Under the pieces are notes generated by a model that saw nothing but the letters and a program-made list of their open reading frames with translations, was not told where the DNA came from and ran no database searches. A DNA stretch of 64,000 bases from Sepiola atlantica (taxonomy: Eukaryota > Mollusca > Cephalopoda > Sepiida > Sepiolidae): positions 35,289,801 through 35,353,800 of the forward strand of contig OY744519.1 in assembly GCA_963556195.1 (NCBI GenBank), read 5' to 3'. Made by a program: the position numbers and the translations under genes. Positions 63,500-64,000 of the stretch are shown piece after piece (the stretch's first letter is position 1; the number at the start of each line of letters is the position of its first letter).

Positions 63500-64000
63500 A
63501 ACCTTAACCTTTGTTAAGAGACACTTCTTTTTCTACAACAACTACAAGAAACCTCTTCGACTACAGATTGCCATGGCAAATAACACCCTAGCTGAGAGTC
63601 CAACGTTCAAATTCCTCGGCTTAACATTCACAGATAACATGAATTGGAACAAATACATAGAAGACATTGCCAAGGCTGCTTCAAAGAAAATGGGCTCTGT
63701 CTACCGTGCTAGTAAACTTCTCATACCTGACAGTATCCTATATATCTACAAAGCCACCATCCGCCCATGCATCAAGTATTGTTGCCACATCTGAGCTTGT
63801 GTACCACCCACCAGTCTCTCCTGTTAGACAAGGTCCCAAAAAGTCGCTAATCTAATCGCCGCAATGTTGCATCCTTGTGCTTGTTTTACAAGTACTACAA
63901 TGGAATGTGCTCCAGTGAACTTGCTGCTCTGGTGCCCCCTCCATGTAAATACACCCGATCAACCTGTCAGGCAGCAAGATCCCACACCATTCACTGTTGA
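63500..64000 (+). pseudogene. Jockey/CR1-group LINE ORF2 fragment, cut by the window end
   Basis: Plus orientation. Reads FFYNNYKKPL, MANNTLAESPTFKFLGLTFT, NMNWNKYIEDIAKAASKKMG, LLIPDSILYIYKATIRPCIK, YCCHI then a TGA at 63793, with further similarity in other frames to the window end (CLFYKYYNGMCSSELAAL). 5'-truncated upstream of residue NNYKKP. Third recognisable relative of the family at 14361-18066 in this window. Confidence 0.75.

Overview
The window looks like gene-poor, AT-rich metazoan DNA that is saturated with mobile elements. I found no host protein-coding gene. The mix is many long (TA)n arrays, Penelope-like elements (PLEs) of two kinds, hammerhead ribozymes, Jockey/CR1-like, R4/Dong-like and Tx1/L1-like LINEs, Ty3/Gypsy remnants, a hAT remnant, tRNA- and snRNA-headed short elements and minisatellites. 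This fits a lophotrochozoan, most plausibly a cephalopod mollusc, but that identification is an inference from repeat content.

1-10.4 kb: degenerate tandem repeats, a TA-flanked module with an almost ideal hammerhead ribozyme (1064-1111, minus), a 459 bp MITE with about 130 bp inverted ends (2404-2862), a C-terminal PLE endonuclease fragment (7300-7877) and a triplicated TA-rich unit (8825-9586). 10.45-14.0 kb: a Naiad-type PLE with permuted order (N-terminal GIY-YIG, CxC motif, C-terminal RT), bounded by 40 bp direct repeats and seated in (TA)n. 14.36-18.07 kb: a near full-length but frameshifted Jockey/CR1-group LINE. Three partial relatives lie at 25.95-26.3, 50.8-52.2 and 63.5-64.0 kb.

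18-36 kb: microsatellites, a roughly 44-copy 38 bp satellite (23.8-25.5 kb), and a series of TA-flanked PLE modules, several with inverted ends carrying hammerhead ribozymes. One of these is a retroposon-like unit at 30.85-31.21 kb that combines a tRNA-like pol III head with a hammerhead. 34.4-48.1 kb: a hAT (ZMYM1/DUF4371-like) remnant with an internal 416 bp duplication, two decayed Ty3/Gypsy elements (minus 36.7-38.8 kb, plus 41.5-45.2 kb) and an R4/Dong-like LINE pseudogene.

52.6-61.9 kb is the most striking part. A U1 snRNA gene or close pseudogene (52589-52750, minus) is abutted at its 5' end by a 335 bp snRNA-headed short element and then by a 7.1 kb GC-rich Tx1-type LINE with two long ORFs. 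The LINE is flanked by 17 bp copies of the U1 5' end. A second copy of the short element (61541-61877) carries a U2 snRNA head and has its own 12 bp target-site duplication. In both short elements the snRNA head is joined to the common body through an inverted repeat of the head's own 3' tip. Together these look like a LINE/SINE partnership tied to spliceosomal snRNA sequences, comparable to the SINEU/Tx1 pairs described in crocodilians but here in an apparently invertebrate genome.
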